Assembly (NCBI RefSeq): GCF_019104745.1 | Contig: NZ_JAHRWL010000002.1 | Coordinates: 694,076 to 758,075 of the forward strand | DNA length: 64,000 bases | From: Thalassococcus arenae | Lineage (GTDB): Bacteria > Pseudomonadota > Alphaproteobacteria > Rhodobacterales > Rhodobacteraceae | Direction: 5' to 3' | Notes under the pieces: generated by a model | The model's database searches: none | What the model was told of the DNA's origin: nothing | Seen by the model: only the letters and a program-made list of their open reading frames with translations | Shown here: positions 8,934 through 17,966 of the stretch, in pieces | How the letters are laid out: the number at the start of each line of letters is the position of its first letter | How positions within the stretch are numbered: position 1 is the stretch's first letter | Position numbers and translations under genes: made by a program

Positions 8934-9386
8934 GTGGTGCGCATCGCGCTGGTCCTTGTGGTCGCGGCAAGCGCCGCGGCGGCCGAGACCGGTGACCGTG
9001 GCAGCCTGCGCGATCGCTTGCAGGCCCTGACGGCGCCAGCTGGTCCGGCGCCGTCCGTGACCGATGCCTATGCCGAAGAAATCGCCGCCGATCTTGGGCG
9101 GATCGGGGCGCGATACGACGCGCTTTTCGGACCCGAAGATGCAGCGATCGCCCTGTTCATCGGTCCGGATTGCCCGACCTGCGAAACCGCCGCCGACGAG
9201 CTCGACGCGGTTGTGCAGCGTCTTGGCCTGCACGCGACGGTGATCGATGCGGGCACGCCCGACGGCGCGGCCTTGCTCGGCGATCTCACGCTCGACACCG
9301 TGCCGTCCTACGTCATGCCCGACAGGCTGATCCGCGGGCACATGCCGGATTTCGTGTTGGAGCGCTATCTTCGGGCCGCGCGCTAG
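8934..9386 (+). CDS. Exported thioredoxin-like protein with CPTC motif
   Basis: 150-residue small protein beginning at GTG (8934 or the adjacent 8937), four bases after the DsbA-like gene, so almost certainly co-translated with it. It has a short signal peptide (VRIALVLVVAASAAAAE), a helical linker, then a half thioredoxin fold with CPTC in IALFIGPDCPTCETAADEL and a cis-proline-like TVPSYVMPDRLIRG. That is enough to propose a thiol redox role, possibly as partner of the upstream oxidase. I do not recognise a named family. It converges on ispG with only four bases between the stops. Confidence 0.75.
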   Translation: MVRIALVLVVAASAAAAETGDRGSLRDRLQALTAPAGPAPSVTDAYAEEIAADLGRIGARYDALFGPEDAAIALFIGPDCPTCETAADELDAVVQRLGLHATVIDAGTPDGAALLGDLTLDTVPSYVMPDRLIRGHMPDFVLERYLRAAR

Positions 9387-9390
9387 GCGC

Positions 9391-10521
9391 CTATTCCGCT
9401 GCCTGGGCCTCGGATGCCTGTGCCTCCAACTCGGCCGCCTTCTTCTCGACCTGCTCGACGATGTGGTCGATCATCTGGTCGTTCGACAGTTTGTGGCTTT
9501 GTTTGCCCGCCAGATAGACCATGCCGGCGCCGTTGCCGCCGCCGGTAAAGCCCACATCGGTCATCAGCGCCTCGCCCGGGCCGTTCACCACGCAACCGAT
9601 GATCGACAGCGACATCGGCGTCTTTATGTGTTCCAGCCGCTTTTCCAGCGCCTCGACCGTCTTGATCACGTCAAAGCCCTGCCTTGCGCAGGACGGGCAG
9701 GAAATGATGTTCACGCCGCGATGGCGCAGGCCCAGCGATTTCAGGATCTCGTAGCCGACCTTGACCTCTTCGACCGGATCAGCCGACAGCGACACGCGTA
9801 TCGTGTCGCCGATGCCCATCCACAGCAGGTTGCCCAGGCCGATTGCCGACTTGATCGTGCCGGTCATCAGCCCGCCGGCCTCGGTGATGCCCAGGTGGAT
9901 CGGTGCGTCGGTGGCCTCGGCCAGGGCCTGGTAGGCGGCGGCGGCCATGAACACGTCGGATGCCTTGCAACTGATCTTGAACTCGTGAAAATCGTTGTCC
10001 TGCAGGATCTTGATGTGATCCAGCCCGCTTTCCACCATCGCGTCGGGACACGGCTCGCCGTATTTGTCCAACAGGTGTTTTTCAAGGCTGCCGGCGTTCA
10101 CCCCGATCCGGATCGAACAGTTGTGGTCGCGGGCAGCCTTGATGACCTCGCGCACGCGGTCCTGGTTGCCGATATTGCCGGGATTGATGCGCAGGCACGC
10201 GGCGCCCGCCTCGGCCGCCTCGATCCCGCGCCTGTAGTGGAAATGGATGTCCGCGACGATCGGTACCGGGCTTTCGCGGACGATCTCGCGCAGCGCCCTG
10301 GACGACGCTTCATCCGGAACCGACACGCGGACGATATCGGCGCCTGCCTCGGCCGCGGCCTGGATCTGCGCGATGGTGCCCGGAACATCGGTGGTCACGG
10401 TGTTGGTCATCGTTTGCACCGATATCGGCGCATCGCCGCCCACGGGCACCGACCCGACCATGATCTGGCGCGACTTGCGGCGGTAGATGTTGCGCCAGGG
10501 GCGGACGTGATTGAGGCTCAT
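9391..10521 (-). CDS. ispG: 4-hydroxy-3-methylbut-2-enyl diphosphate synthase (flavodoxin/ferredoxin), IspG
   Basis: 376-residue iron-sulfur enzyme of the MEP isoprenoid pathway, converting MEcPP to HMBPP. The TIM-barrel part shows [26 protein letters not shown] and [10 protein letters not shown]. The C-terminal 4Fe-4S part has ISCPSC and [10 protein letters not shown], with the expected three cysteines. A longer reading frame upstream to 10788 is the reverse of the next gene; ATG at 10521 ([20 protein letters not shown]) matches the family N-terminus. The C-terminus has an Ala/Glu-rich tail. It lies downstream of the RodZ-like gene on the same strand, 133 bases away. Confidence 0.96.
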   Translation of the reverse strand: MSLNHVRPWRNIYRRKSRQIMVGSVPVGGDAPISVQTMTNTVTTDVPGTIAQIQAAAEAGADIVRVSVPDEASSRALREIVRESPVPIVADIHFHYRRGIEAAEAGAACLRINPGNIGNQDRVREVIKAARDHNCSIRIGVNAGSLEKHLLDKYGEPCPDAMVESGLDHIKILQDNDFHEFKISCKASDVFMAAAAYQALAEATDAPIHLGITEAGGLMTGTIKSAIGLGNLLWMGIGDTIRVSLSADPVEEVKVGYEILKSLGLRHRGVNIISCPSCARQGFDVIKTVEALEKRLEHIKTPMSLSIIGCVVNGPGEALMTDVGFTGGGNGAGMVYLAGKQSHKLSNDQMIDHIVEQVEKKAAELEAQASEAQAAE

Positions 10522-10654
10522 CGGCGTCTCCGGAAGGCCATGTGTCAGGAAAACCTTACACCCTGCCCAGAGTTCTGGCCAGACAGGGCGTCGGTCCGGT
10601 TCGTCCGAGAGGTAGCGCCGCGATCGCGCCGGTTCAACCGGCGCTTGGCCGCAG

Positions 10655-12286
10655 TCAGTTCTGATCGGCCGGGGCGGCGACGGCCCCCAGTTCGGCGACG
10701 GTCTTGGCCAGCGTGGCGTTGATGGCAGGGTCTGTCGCGGCGAACTGCGTTGTGACGGTATCGACCGATAGCGCCAGGTTGTCCGCAACCTGGCCGTTGC
10801 TGCCGTAGGGCCCGTAGGTCTGGCCGTTCACGGCGAAAAAGATCGCACCCGCATCGCCGGTGCGGATCGTCGGCGCCTGTTCCATCTGCGGCACGGTGTA
10901 TACCTCGCCCGGCTGCATGATGGTCTCGTGGACCGTCGCGCCGCTGGCGGATTTCACCCGCACCCAGGCTTCGCGCACTGCGACGATCGTGACCGCAGGC
11001 TGGCCGTCTTCGTAGACCTTCGGCGGCACGGTCGGGCCGGTGGCGACGACGGTCTGTTCGGGGGTGTTCAGCATGTGCCCGAGATCGGCCAGCACGCGCG
11101 ACAGATCCGATCCTTCGGGCGCCTCGGCCTCGGCATAGCGCCCCACCAGTTCGGCCGCATCGAGCGGCAGATTCGCAGTGACCGAACCGCGCGGACCGGC
11201 CGGCCCCAGAACCTTGCCTTGCGCGGCGAAGTAGAGCGCGCCGCTTTCGCCGACCTGCACCCGAGGGGCAGCGGCGGTGGCGGGTACCGGCCAGGTATCG
11301 CCGGCGTTCAGGATGCCCTCGCGCAGCACGGCGCCGTTGTCGTCGCGCACCCGGATCCACACCGGCCGCACCGCGACCAGTGTCACACCGGCATGTTGTT
11401 GCAGCACGGATGGCGCCGGATCGGCGCGGTCCTGTGCGGCCAGGCGCTGCGCTTCGTCGTGGCGCCCGTTCCAGACCGACCCGTCCGGCTGTCCGGCACG
11501 GGCGAAGACCCCCACGCTTTCGGGGTCGAGGGTCGAGATCGGCGCGTCGCGGGCCACCAGCACCGGCACGTCCAGCGCCTGCGGCCGGTAGAGACGGTCG
11601 AAGGCTTCGGTTGTTGGCGGCGTAAAGACGCCGGCCGCCGCGGGCGCTTCGGTTCCCTCTGCGACGGGGGTTTCGGAAGGGCTGTTCAGCGGGTCCAGAT
11701 CACTGAGGACGATCGGCGTCTGTTCGACCGGCGCGACCTGCACGCGCTGCACTTCCTGCAGCACGAACCATCCGCCATAGCCGATGCCCGCAACCAGACC
11801 CAGCAACACGAGCGTCGATCCGATCGCGCCCGGTTCGATCCGCGACAGCACGCTGTCGGCCTGCGGGGCGAACGGCAACTTGCCGTCGGTAAAGGGATCG
11901 CGCGCCTTGGGGCGCGGCGGCTGATCGGGATCGGAAGGCTTGCGGATGGTCGACGCCTTTTGCGACATGCCATGCGCGACGGAAAATCCGCTTTCGGCGC
12001 AGAACTGGGCAAAGGCTTCGTCCGGGTTCAGGTCCAGGTACCGGGCGTAGGATCGGACATAACCGGCGATGAATCCGGGGGTGTCGAACGCCGAAGGATC
12101 GCAGTTTTCGATCGCGGCGATGTAGCTGGCCTTGATCCGCAATTCCCGCTGCACATCCAGCAGCGATTTGCCCATGGTGGCGCGTTCGCCGCGCATGATG
12201 TCACCCAGGCGCAGATCGAAATCGTCAAAGCTGCGCAGCTTTGCGTCTTCCACATCGGGTTTCTTGTCGGATTTACGCCCGATCAT
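10655..12286 (-). CDS. RodZ-like helix-turn-helix membrane protein with duplicated C-terminal DUF4115 domain
   Basis: 543-residue protein. Residues about 20-90 form the Xre-like HTH_25 domain of RodZ ([50 protein letters not shown]). One membrane segment follows ([21 protein letters not shown]), then a long Pro/Ala-rich periplasmic linker. Two homologous beta domains follow: the first starts [15 protein letters not shown], the second [15 protein letters not shown]; each then has a GxL/GxI-NAGD/QPGE-type turn and an ALYFA/AIFFA strand. RodZ normally has one such domain, bound to the elongation machinery through MreB. The protein probably organises cell shape. The ispG-rodZ neighbourhood is conserved in many alphaproteobacteria. 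Confidence 0.85.
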   Translation of the reverse strand: MIGRKSDKKPDVEDAKLRSFDDFDLRLGDIMRGERATMGKSLLDVQRELRIKASYIAAIENCDPSAFDTPGFIAGYVRSYARYLDLNPDEAFAQFCAESGFSVAHGMSQKASTIRKPSDPDQPPRPKARDPFTDGKLPFAPQADSVLSRIEPGAIGSTLVLLGLVAGIGYGGWFVLQEVQRVQVAPVEQTPIVLSDLDPLNSPSETPVAEGTEAPAAAGVFTPPTTEAFDRLYRPQALDVPVLVARDAPISTLDPESVGVFARAGQPDGSVWNGRHDEAQRLAAQDRADPAPSVLQQHAGVTLVAVRPVWIRVRDDNGAVLREGILNAGDTWPVPATAAAPRVQVGESGALYFAAQGKVLGPAGPRGSVTANLPLDAAELVGRYAEAEAPEGSDLSRVLADLGHMLNTPEQTVVATGPTVPPKVYEDGQPAVTIVAVREAWVRVKSASGATVHETIMQPGEVYTVPQMEQAPTIRTGDAGAIFFAVNGQTYGPYGSNGQVADNLALSVDTVTTQFAATDPAINATLAKTVAELGAVAAPADQN

Positions 12287-12412
12287 TCCTGCCGTCCCTC
12301 GACCCCGAACACGTGCCTCGGCTCTGCCCCTATCGCACCTACAACGATTCGTGCAGGGCTTTTATTGCGGGCAGAGTACCACAGACAGGGGGAAAAGACA
12401 GGTTTTACCGGC

Positions 12413-13642
12413 TCATGCACTGAGTTCGGCGCGATTCAGCGCACAGTGGGACCACAGCGCATCCATCGCCTTGACCAGCTTGTCCATCTCGCCCGGGCCG
12501 TGCACCGGCGACGGGGTAAAGCGCAGACGCTCGGTCCCGCGGGGCACCGTGGGGAAGTTGATCGGTTGCACATAGATGCCATAGCGATCCAGCAGCATGT
12601 CGCTGAGTTTCTTGGTGTGCACCGGGTCGCCGACGATCACCGGCACGATATGGCTGCCGTGGTCGATCAGCGGCAGGCCCATGCCTTTCAGCCGGGTCTT
12701 CAGGATCGCCGCACGTTCCTGGTGCAGGTCGCGCAGCTTTTGTCCCTCGGATGTCTTGAGAAACGCCACCGAGGCCGCCGCGCCTGCGGCCACGGCCGGC
12801 GGCAGCGAGGTGGTGAAGATGAAGCCGGGCGCATAGGACCGGATCGCATCGCACATCTTGTACGAGGCCGCGATATAGCCGCCCATCACGCCATAGGCCT
12901 TGGCCAGCGTGCCGTTGATGATGTCGATGCGGTGCATCAGCCGGTCGCGTTCGGCCACCCCCGCCCCGCGCGGGCCGTACATGCCGACGGCGTGAACCTC
13001 GTCGATATAGGTCAGGGCGCCGAATTCGTCGGCCAGGTCGCAGATCGCCTCGATCGGGCCGAAATCGCCGTCCATCGAATAGATCGATTCGAAGGCGATC
13101 AGCTTGGGCGCGGCCGGGTCGTCGGCCTCGAGCTTGGCGCGCAGATCGGCCAGATCGTTATGCTTGAAGATGCGCTTGGCGCCGCCGTTGCGGCGCACGC
13201 CTTCGATCATGGATGCGTGGTTCAGTTCGTCGGAATAGATGATGAGGCCCGGAAACAGCTTGGGCAGCGTCGACAGCGTCGCGTCGTTGGCGATATAGGC
13301 CGAGGTGAACAGCAGCGCCGCTTCCTTGCCGTGCAGATCCGCCAATTCGGCCTCGAGCCGCTTGTGATAGACCGTCGTCCCCGAAATGTTGCGCGTTCCG
13401 CCCGAACCCGCGCCGGTGGCGTCGATGGCCTCGTGCATCGCGCTCAGGACCGCCGGATGCTGGCCCATGCCCAGATAGTCGTTGCCGCACCAGACGCTGA
13501 TCGGAGCCTCGGTGCCGTCGGGCTTGCGCCAGGTGGCGTGCGGGAACTGGCCCTTCTTGCGCTCGATATCGATGAATGTGCGGTAACGGCCTTCCTCGTG
13601 AAGGCGGTTGAGCGCGGTGTCGAGTTTCGCGGTGTAGTCCAC
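12413..13642 (-). CDS. hemA: 5-aminolevulinate synthase
   Basis: 409-residue PLP enzyme condensing glycine and succinyl-CoA to 5-aminolevulinate, the first step of tetrapyrrole synthesis in alphaproteobacteria. Motifs: [59 protein letters not shown] and the PLP lysine in [13 protein letters not shown]. The C-terminus includes [16 protein letters not shown]. The start is GTG at 13642 with a perfect AAGGAGG spaced before it. An FNR-type box at 13790-13803 lies about 150 bases upstream of the start codon, matching known oxygen control of hemA by FnrL in Rhodobacter. No bacteriochlorophyll genes are visible here. Confidence 0.97.
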   Translation of the reverse strand: MDYTAKLDTALNRLHEEGRYRTFIDIERKKGQFPHATWRKPDGTEAPISVWCGNDYLGMGQHPAVLSAMHEAIDATGAGSGGTRNISGTTVYHKRLEAELADLHGKEAALLFTSAYIANDATLSTLPKLFPGLIIYSDELNHASMIEGVRRNGGAKRIFKHNDLADLRAKLEADDPAAPKLIAFESIYSMDGDFGPIEAICDLADEFGALTYIDEVHAVGMYGPRGAGVAERDRLMHRIDIINGTLAKAYGVMGGYIAASYKMCDAIRSYAPGFIFTTSLPPAVAAGAAASVAFLKTSEGQKLRDLHQERAAILKTRLKGMGLPLIDHGSHIVPVIVGDPVHTKKLSDMLLDRYGIYVQPINFPTVPRGTERLRFTPSPVHGPGEMDKLVKAMDALWSHCALNRAELSA

Positions 13643-13948
13643 CGGGGCCTCCTTCGATCAGTGGGCCGCCGTCGGAATGAGCCGGTTCCGGCGGCCGGAT
13701 GCGGCACAGACCCGCATTCAAGTTCGTGAATAGCTAGCGGGCAGGCCGTTTCATGTCCACCGTTTCTAGGGAGACCTTCGGTCGCAGCCTTGATCTGGGT
13801 CAACCCGAAAGGCGCGATTTTTCGGGGGCAGGTTTCCCATACTGTCCGGATCGAGCCGAAACAGGTAAAATTCCCGCATATTTTCCAGTCGACCCTTCCG
13901 ATCGCGAATTTTCGCCCCGACCGCTTTTTCCTTTTGCAAGGCTTTGCC
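13643..13948. other. Divergent regulatory region between hemA and a small membrane protein gene
   Basis: This is the only gap of more than 300 bases. It holds the hemA ribosome binding site at its left end, an FNR-type palindrome (13790-13803) near its middle and a T-rich segment just before 13949. I see no credible gene, tRNA or repeat in it. Reading frames that cross it in the plus direction have no supporting start or family match. Confidence 0.6.
13790..13803. promoter_or_regulatory. FNR/FnrL-type box
   Basis: TTGATCTGGGTCAA matches the FNR-family consensus TTGAY-N4-RTCAA: the left half is TTGAT, the right half GTCAA, with four bases between. It lies 148 bases upstream of the hemA start and 146 bases upstream of the divergent small membrane protein, so it could serve either. 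In Rhodobacter sphaeroides, hemA is an FnrL target; control of hemA here by oxygen is the inference. Confidence 0.7.
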
Positions 13949-14281
13949 ATGACGCTTTTTGCCATTCCCACGCCAGGAATCCTCAGCCTGATTCTGATGA
14001 CCGCGCTTGGCTATGCCGTCGCCACGGTCGGGATGAAAATCACGGCGACCGGGCAGATCTGGCTGGGCGTCGGGCTGTGCGCGCTAGGCTTCTTCGCCGC
14101 ATTCCTGGCCGAAATCGTCCTGCTGCGGCGCTTCGACCTGGCGCTGGTCTATGTGGTCATCATCGCCGCAGAAACCGCGCTTGTCCTGGGATACGCGTTC
14201 TGGATCGGCGAAGGCTTCGGCCTGCGCCAGACCTTTGGCGCGACGCTGGTTCTGCTGGGGCTGCTGGTCGTCACGCACTAG
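13949..14281 (+). CDS. Small four-helix membrane protein, SMR/EamA-like
   Basis: 110 residues made up almost wholly of four predicted membrane helices (about residues 8-28, 33-53, 60-80 and 88-108). The fold and length resemble small multidrug resistance proteins, but the family signatures are weak: a charged RRFDLALVYVVIIAAETAL segment and IGEGFGLRQTFGATLVLLG. Function unknown; a transporter subunit or homodimer is plausible. Upstream frame extension to 13790 is open but lacks a better start. No strong Shine-Dalgarno precedes the ATG (GCAAGG is the nearest). Confidence 0.65.
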   Translation: MTLFAIPTPGILSLILMTALGYAVATVGMKITATGQIWLGVGLCALGFFAAFLAEIVLLRRFDLALVYVVIIAAETALVLGYAFWIGEGFGLRQTFGATLVLLGLLVVTH

Positions 14282-14340
14282 GGTCTGGACAGCGCCGGAC
14301 GGGTTGCTACGCTCCGCGCGACCATCCCGGAGACATGACC

Positions 14341-15714
14341 ATGCGCCTCGACGCCGTACTGGCCCGTATCGATTCCGACCTTCCCGCCGCCATTGACCGC
14401 CTGTTCGAATTGCTGCGCCTGCCCTCGATCTCGACCGACCCGGCCTATGCCGCGGATTGCGACCGCGCGGCGGATTGGCTGGTGCGCGATCTGGCCAGCA
14501 TCGGCATTGACGCGTCCAAACGCACGACGCCCGGCCATCCGATGGTGGTGGGCCATGTGCCGGGCGACGGCCCGCATGTGCTGTTCTACGGCCATTACGA
14601 CGTGCAGCCGGTCGACCCGCTGGCGCTGTGGCACCGCGACCCGTTCGATCCGGCGATCGAGGACACGCCCAAGGGCCGCGTGATCCGCGCCCGCGGCGCA
14701 TCCGATGACAAGGGCCAGCTGATGACCTTTGTCGAGGCCTGCCGCGCCTGGAAGGCGGTGCACGGCACCCTGCCCTGCCGCCTGACATTCCTGTTCGAGG
14801 GCGAAGAGGAATCCGGTTCGCCCTCGCTGGTGCCGTTTCTCAAGGACAACGCCGACGAACTTCGGGCCGATCTGGCGCTGATCTGCGACACCGGGCTGTT
14901 CGAAAGCCGCGCGCCCGCGGTCATCACCATGCTGCGCGGGCTGCTGGGCGAAGAACTGACGATCACCGGCCCCGACAAGGACCTGCATTCGGGCATGTAT
15001 GGCGGTGCCGCGATGAACCCGATCCGGGTGCTGACGCGCATATTGGGCGGGCTGCATGACGATGCCGGGCGCTGCGTGGTGCCGGGCTTCTACGACGGGG
15101 TGCCCGAACTGCCCGATGATATCGCGGCGCAATGGCAGGCGCTGAATTTCGACCATGCGGCGTTCCTGGGCGATGTCGGCCTGTCGCAACTGGCCGGTGA
15201 GCAAGGGCGCAGCGCGCTCGAGATGCTCTGGTCGCGCCCCACCGCCGAGATCAACGGCATCTGGGGTGGCTATACCGGCGACGGGTTCAAGACGGTGCTG
15301 CCGTCCAGGGCTTCGGCCAAGGTCAGTTTCCGCCTGGTCGGCCAGCAGGACCCGCACGCGATCCGCGACGCGTTCCGCGCCTGGGTCACGGCGCAGCTGC
15401 CACCGGATTGCCAGGTGTCCTTCACGGGCCATGGTGCCTCGCCCGCCTCGCATATCGACACCGGCCACGCCGCGTTCGAAGCCGCCCGCACCGTGCTGGC
15501 CGAGGAATGGGGGGTGCCCGCGGCCTTTGCCGGATGCGGCGGTTCGATCCCCATCGCGGGGTACTTCAAGACCCATCTGGGCATGGACGCCATGCTGGTC
15601 GGCTGGGGCAAGGACGACGACCAGATTCATTCGCCGAACGAAAAATACGACGTCGAAAGCTTTCACAAGGGCATCCGCAGCTGGGCACGGATCCTTGCCG
15701 CGCTTTCTGACTGA
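14341..15714 (+). CDS. M20-family metallopeptidase (dipeptidase-like)
   Basis: 457-residue zinc peptidase of the ArgE/DapE/CPG2 type. Conserved parts: FYGHYDVQP (first zinc histidine and the following aspartate), ARGASDDKGQ (bridging aspartate), FEGEEESGS (catalytic glutamate pair), DLHSGMYGG in the dimerisation domain and the C-terminal HSPNEKYD histidine. It probably hydrolyses dipeptides or acylated amino acids in the cytoplasm; no signal peptide is seen. ATG codons at 14335 and 14341 both fit; GGAG at 14329 is eight bases from 14341, so I choose that one. Confidence 0.9.
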   Translation: MRLDAVLARIDSDLPAAIDRLFELLRLPSISTDPAYAADCDRAADWLVRDLASIGIDASKRTTPGHPMVVGHVPGDGPHVLFYGHYDVQPVDPLALWHRDPFDPAIEDTPKGRVIRARGASDDKGQLMTFVEACRAWKAVHGTLPCRLTFLFEGEEESGSPSLVPFLKDNADELRADLALICDTGLFESRAPAVITMLRGLLGEELTITGPDKDLHSGMYGGAAMNPIRVLTRILGGLHDDAGRCVVPGFYDGVPELPDDIAAQWQALNFDHAAFLGDVGLSQLAGEQGRSALEMLWSRPTAEINGIWGGYTGDGFKTVLPSRASAKVSFRLVGQQDPHAIRDAFRAWVTAQLPPDCQVSFTGHGASPASHIDTGHAAFEAARTVLAEEWGVPAAFAGCGGSIPIAGYFKTHLGMDAMLVGWGKDDDQIHSPNEKYDVESFHKGIRSWARILAALSD

Positions 15715-15770
15715 CCATCCGGCAGGGACAAGCGGCCCGGTCGACCCAAGCGATGTCGAGGAGAGACGGC

Positions 15771-16154
15771 ATGATCGATCATTCCGGGATCAGCGTCGCG
15801 GATTTCGAAGCGGCCCGCGGCTTTTATGACGCCGCCTTTGCGCCGTTGGGCGCCCGGCTGCTCATGCAGGTGCCCATGGCGCATACCGGCGGCGTCCGCG
15901 TCGTCGGGTATGGCCGCGAACGGCCAGTCTTCTGGCTGACCGAAGGCGCGCCGCAGCAACCGCCCTGCCATGTCGCCTTTACCGCCGCATCGCGCGACGA
16001 AGTCGACGCGTTCCACAAGGCGGCATGCGCGGCCGGTGGCCGCGACAACGGCCCTCCGGGTCTGCGCCCGCATTACCACGCGGATTACTACGGCGCCTTC
16101 GTGCTGGACCCCGACGGCAACAACATCGAGGCGGTCTGCCACAAACCGGGCTGA
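15771..16154 (+). CDS. VOC (glyoxalase/dioxygenase-fold) family protein
   Basis: 127-residue single-domain VOC protein. It begins MIDHSGISVADFEAARGFY, typical of the first beta-alpha-beta unit, and ends AFVLDPDGNNIEAVCH, the usual metal-ligand strand. Potential metal ligands are His4 and the glutamate of NNIEAV. GAGGAG seven bases before the ATG supports the start. Substrate unknown; many roseobacter homologues are annotated only as glyoxalase-like. Confidence 0.85.
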   Translation: MIDHSGISVADFEAARGFYDAAFAPLGARLLMQVPMAHTGGVRVVGYGRERPVFWLTEGAPQQPPCHVAFTAASRDEVDAFHKAACAAGGRDNGPPGLRPHYHADYYGAFVLDPDGNNIEAVCHKPG

Positions 16155-16272
16155 TCGGACCGGCGCTCAAAGGTGCCGCCGCCTTAAACCTTAAGATGAT
16201 TCGCGCCGGGACAGCCGCTTGATCGTGGTCGCGGCGCCTTCGATGAAAATTGACGGCATTAATGTGGCGGTA

Positions 16273-16281
16273 ATCATGGTT
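16273..16281 (-). promoter_or_regulatory. Possible CtrA half-site
   Basis: On the minus strand the sequence reads GTTAACCAT, matching the TTAACCAT half-site reported for the cell-cycle regulator CtrA. It lies about 90 bases before the membrane protein gene in an AT-richer stretch. A single half-site of this length can occur by chance, so this is a weak call. Confidence 0.3.
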
Positions 16282-16366
16282 AACGTGGCGTCATGCTTGG
16301 GAAATGTGGCACGACTTGGCCAAGCGATCCCTAACCCTGCCGCAATCCCATCGTAAACCTTACCGC

Positions 16367-16897
16367 ATGAAACGTTCATTCCGTAAGCAAACCCAGGATG
16401 ACTTCCGCCAGCGCGTCAAGCGCATCGATCCCGTGTATGCGGGTGGTGGTCTCGTGCCTGCCAAGGACACCACGCCGCGCCGTCCGGTTCTTTCGGTGCT
16501 GATGGGGTTCGCCTGGGTCTATATCGTCATCACCGTCGCGAACAATCGCGACACGATCGAAATCTCGCTGACGCAGGGCGCGCTCGACCCCAGGTTGCAC
16601 AGCTGGGTCTTCGGCGCGCTGGCGGCGCTGCTGATGATCTCGGCGGTGATGCTGGGCATCCACGTGCTGCGGTTCTTCGCGAAATCCGCCGCCAAGCGTG
16701 GCAACTCGGGATCGGTCCTGGCCGGAGCGCTTGGCGCGGTGCTGCTGATCTACACGCCTCCGGGCGTTTGGGATGCGGGCTTCCGGATGCTGGACAGCAA
16801 TTCCCGCGGCGTGCTGCAATCGGCGACCCAGACGCTGGGCGACGCGTTGCCGGGCGTCGATTTCAACAAGGCGATCTTCGTCTCGTCGCGCGGCTGA
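16367..16897 (+). CDS. Uncharacterised membrane protein with three predicted helices
   Basis: 176 residues. A basic N-terminus (MKRSFRKQTQDDFRQRVKRIDP) is followed by a helix around residues 45-62 (LSVLMGFAWVYIVITVA), another around 85-107 (WVFGALAALLMISAVMLGIHVL) and a third around 122-136 (GSVLAGALGAVLLIYTPPG). The C-terminal part looks soluble (MLDSNSRGVLQSATQTLGD). I do not recognise a functional family. Its 5' region holds a TTAACCAT-like motif and its end is followed by a clear terminator, so it is probably a single-gene transcript. Confidence 0.75.
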   Translation: MKRSFRKQTQDDFRQRVKRIDPVYAGGGLVPAKDTTPRRPVLSVLMGFAWVYIVITVANNRDTIEISLTQGALDPRLHSWVFGALAALLMISAVMLGIHVLRFFAKSAAKRGNSGSVLAGALGAVLLIYTPPGVWDAGFRMLDSNSRGVLQSATQTLGDALPGVDFNKAIFVSSRG

Positions 16898-16918
16898 TCC
16901 CGTACGACCGACCTGTCG

Positions 16919-16950
16919 AAAAGCGGCGCGACCCCCGGTCCGCCGCTTTT
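16919..16950 (+). terminator. Rho-independent terminator
   Basis: Perfect 10-base arms AAAAGCGGCG (16919-16928) and CGCCGCTTTT (16941-16950) enclose a 12-base loop and are followed by GTCTTG. It lies 22 bases after the membrane protein stop and before the end of the convergent glycosyltransferase gene; the A-tract in the left arm means it could work in both directions. Confidence 0.75.
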
Positions 16951-16979
16951 GTCTTGCCTGCCGCTGTCCGGCCGGCCGT

Positions 16980-17855
16980 TCAGATCACCCCGTCGAACCG
17001 CTCGGGCAGCCGGAACTGCATCGGATAGTCGGGTCGGTCGAAATTCCAGAAACCCGTTTCGCCACGCGGCTTCCAGCTGCGCTCCATCCGTTTGCGCACC
17101 CAGCCCAGGTCGAACCCGTCCTGCATCTCGAGATCGGCAAACGCCTCGAACACGGCCCGGTCCTCGCCCCGTGCCTCGGCGAACCAGTGCCGCCCGATGG
17201 CGGCCTGCTGTACGCCGACGCCGACCTCTTCGGTCACCTTGTTGCGCTGGTTCATCGTGGCGACGTAATTGGCGAAATCGCAGAACTTGAGGTGGAACAG
17301 GTACAGCCCCGGTGGCACGTGAAGCTTGTCGTATTGGGTAAAGTGGCCGCCGCGGGCGATCTTTGCGCCGTGGCTGATCAGGCAGGGTTTGGAATAATGC
17401 GGTGCCAGCCGGACATGCCGGCGCGGCCCCAGGATCGCGCCGTCGATCGTATCGGGCTCGATGTCGATACGGTGGATCACCTCCAGTCCCACCGGCGTCA
17501 CCACCCGCCGCAACGGTGCGTCGCGCAGGAAATCCAGCAGCGTCTGCCCGGTCTGGGGGTCCATCACCACCAGTTCGTCGACATCGCCGACGATGACATG
17601 GTCGTAGTAACAGCGCAGCCCCTGCACGAGGTTGTTCAGCAAGCGCCAGCGCTTCATGTCGAAATTCGGGTGTGGATCGCCGGGAATGCCGATGATGTTG
17701 CAACCCCGGGCCAGTGCGGCGACTTCGGCACCGCGGCCGTGGTTGACGATATAGCAGTTCTCGCGCCCCAGCATGCGGCCGTAATGGTTCAGCCAGGCCT
17801 TCAGGAAAAACGCGTCGTCGCGCACCATGGTCAGCGCGGCGGCCACCGATTGCAT
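16980..17855 (-). CDS. Glycosyltransferase family 2-like protein (Glyco_tranf_2_4 type)
   Basis: 291 residues. The N-terminus TMVRDDAFFLKAWLNHYGRM is typical of this GT group, and DHVIVGDVDELVV contains the DxD motif for metal and nucleotide-sugar binding. The remainder (HYSKPCLISHGAKIARGGHF and LYLFHLKFCDFANY) matches the DUF-type capsule/polysaccharide transferases common in marine alphaproteobacteria. The start ATG at 17855 is preceded by GAGGTGAG. It is divergent from a sulfotransferase-like gene (111 bases between starts), which suggests modification of a surface glycan. Sugar and acceptor unknown. Confidence 0.82.
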   Translation of the reverse strand: MQSVAAALTMVRDDAFFLKAWLNHYGRMLGRENCYIVNHGRGAEVAALARGCNIIGIPGDPHPNFDMKRWRLLNNLVQGLRCYYDHVIVGDVDELVVMDPQTGQTLLDFLRDAPLRRVVTPVGLEVIHRIDIEPDTIDGAILGPRRHVRLAPHYSKPCLISHGAKIARGGHFTQYDKLHVPPGLYLFHLKFCDFANYVATMNQRNKVTEEVGVGVQQAAIGRHWFAEARGEDRAVFEAFADLEMQDGFDLGWVRKRMERSWKPRGETGFWNFDRPDYPMQFRLPERFDGVI

Positions 17856-17966
17856 CTGCTCACCTCGTTTTGTTTTCCCGCAGACTATCCCAGCCCCCGC
17901 GACAAGAGAATCGCTTTCTGTCGCGGGCGCCGCTATCGTTGCGCGCAAACAATAACGGGCAGTGGC

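Noticed and set aside
10928-13729. 933-codon open frame on the plus strand
   Set aside because: It lies opposite the RodZ-like and hemA genes and crosses both; composition is typical of antisense frames in GC-rich DNA.
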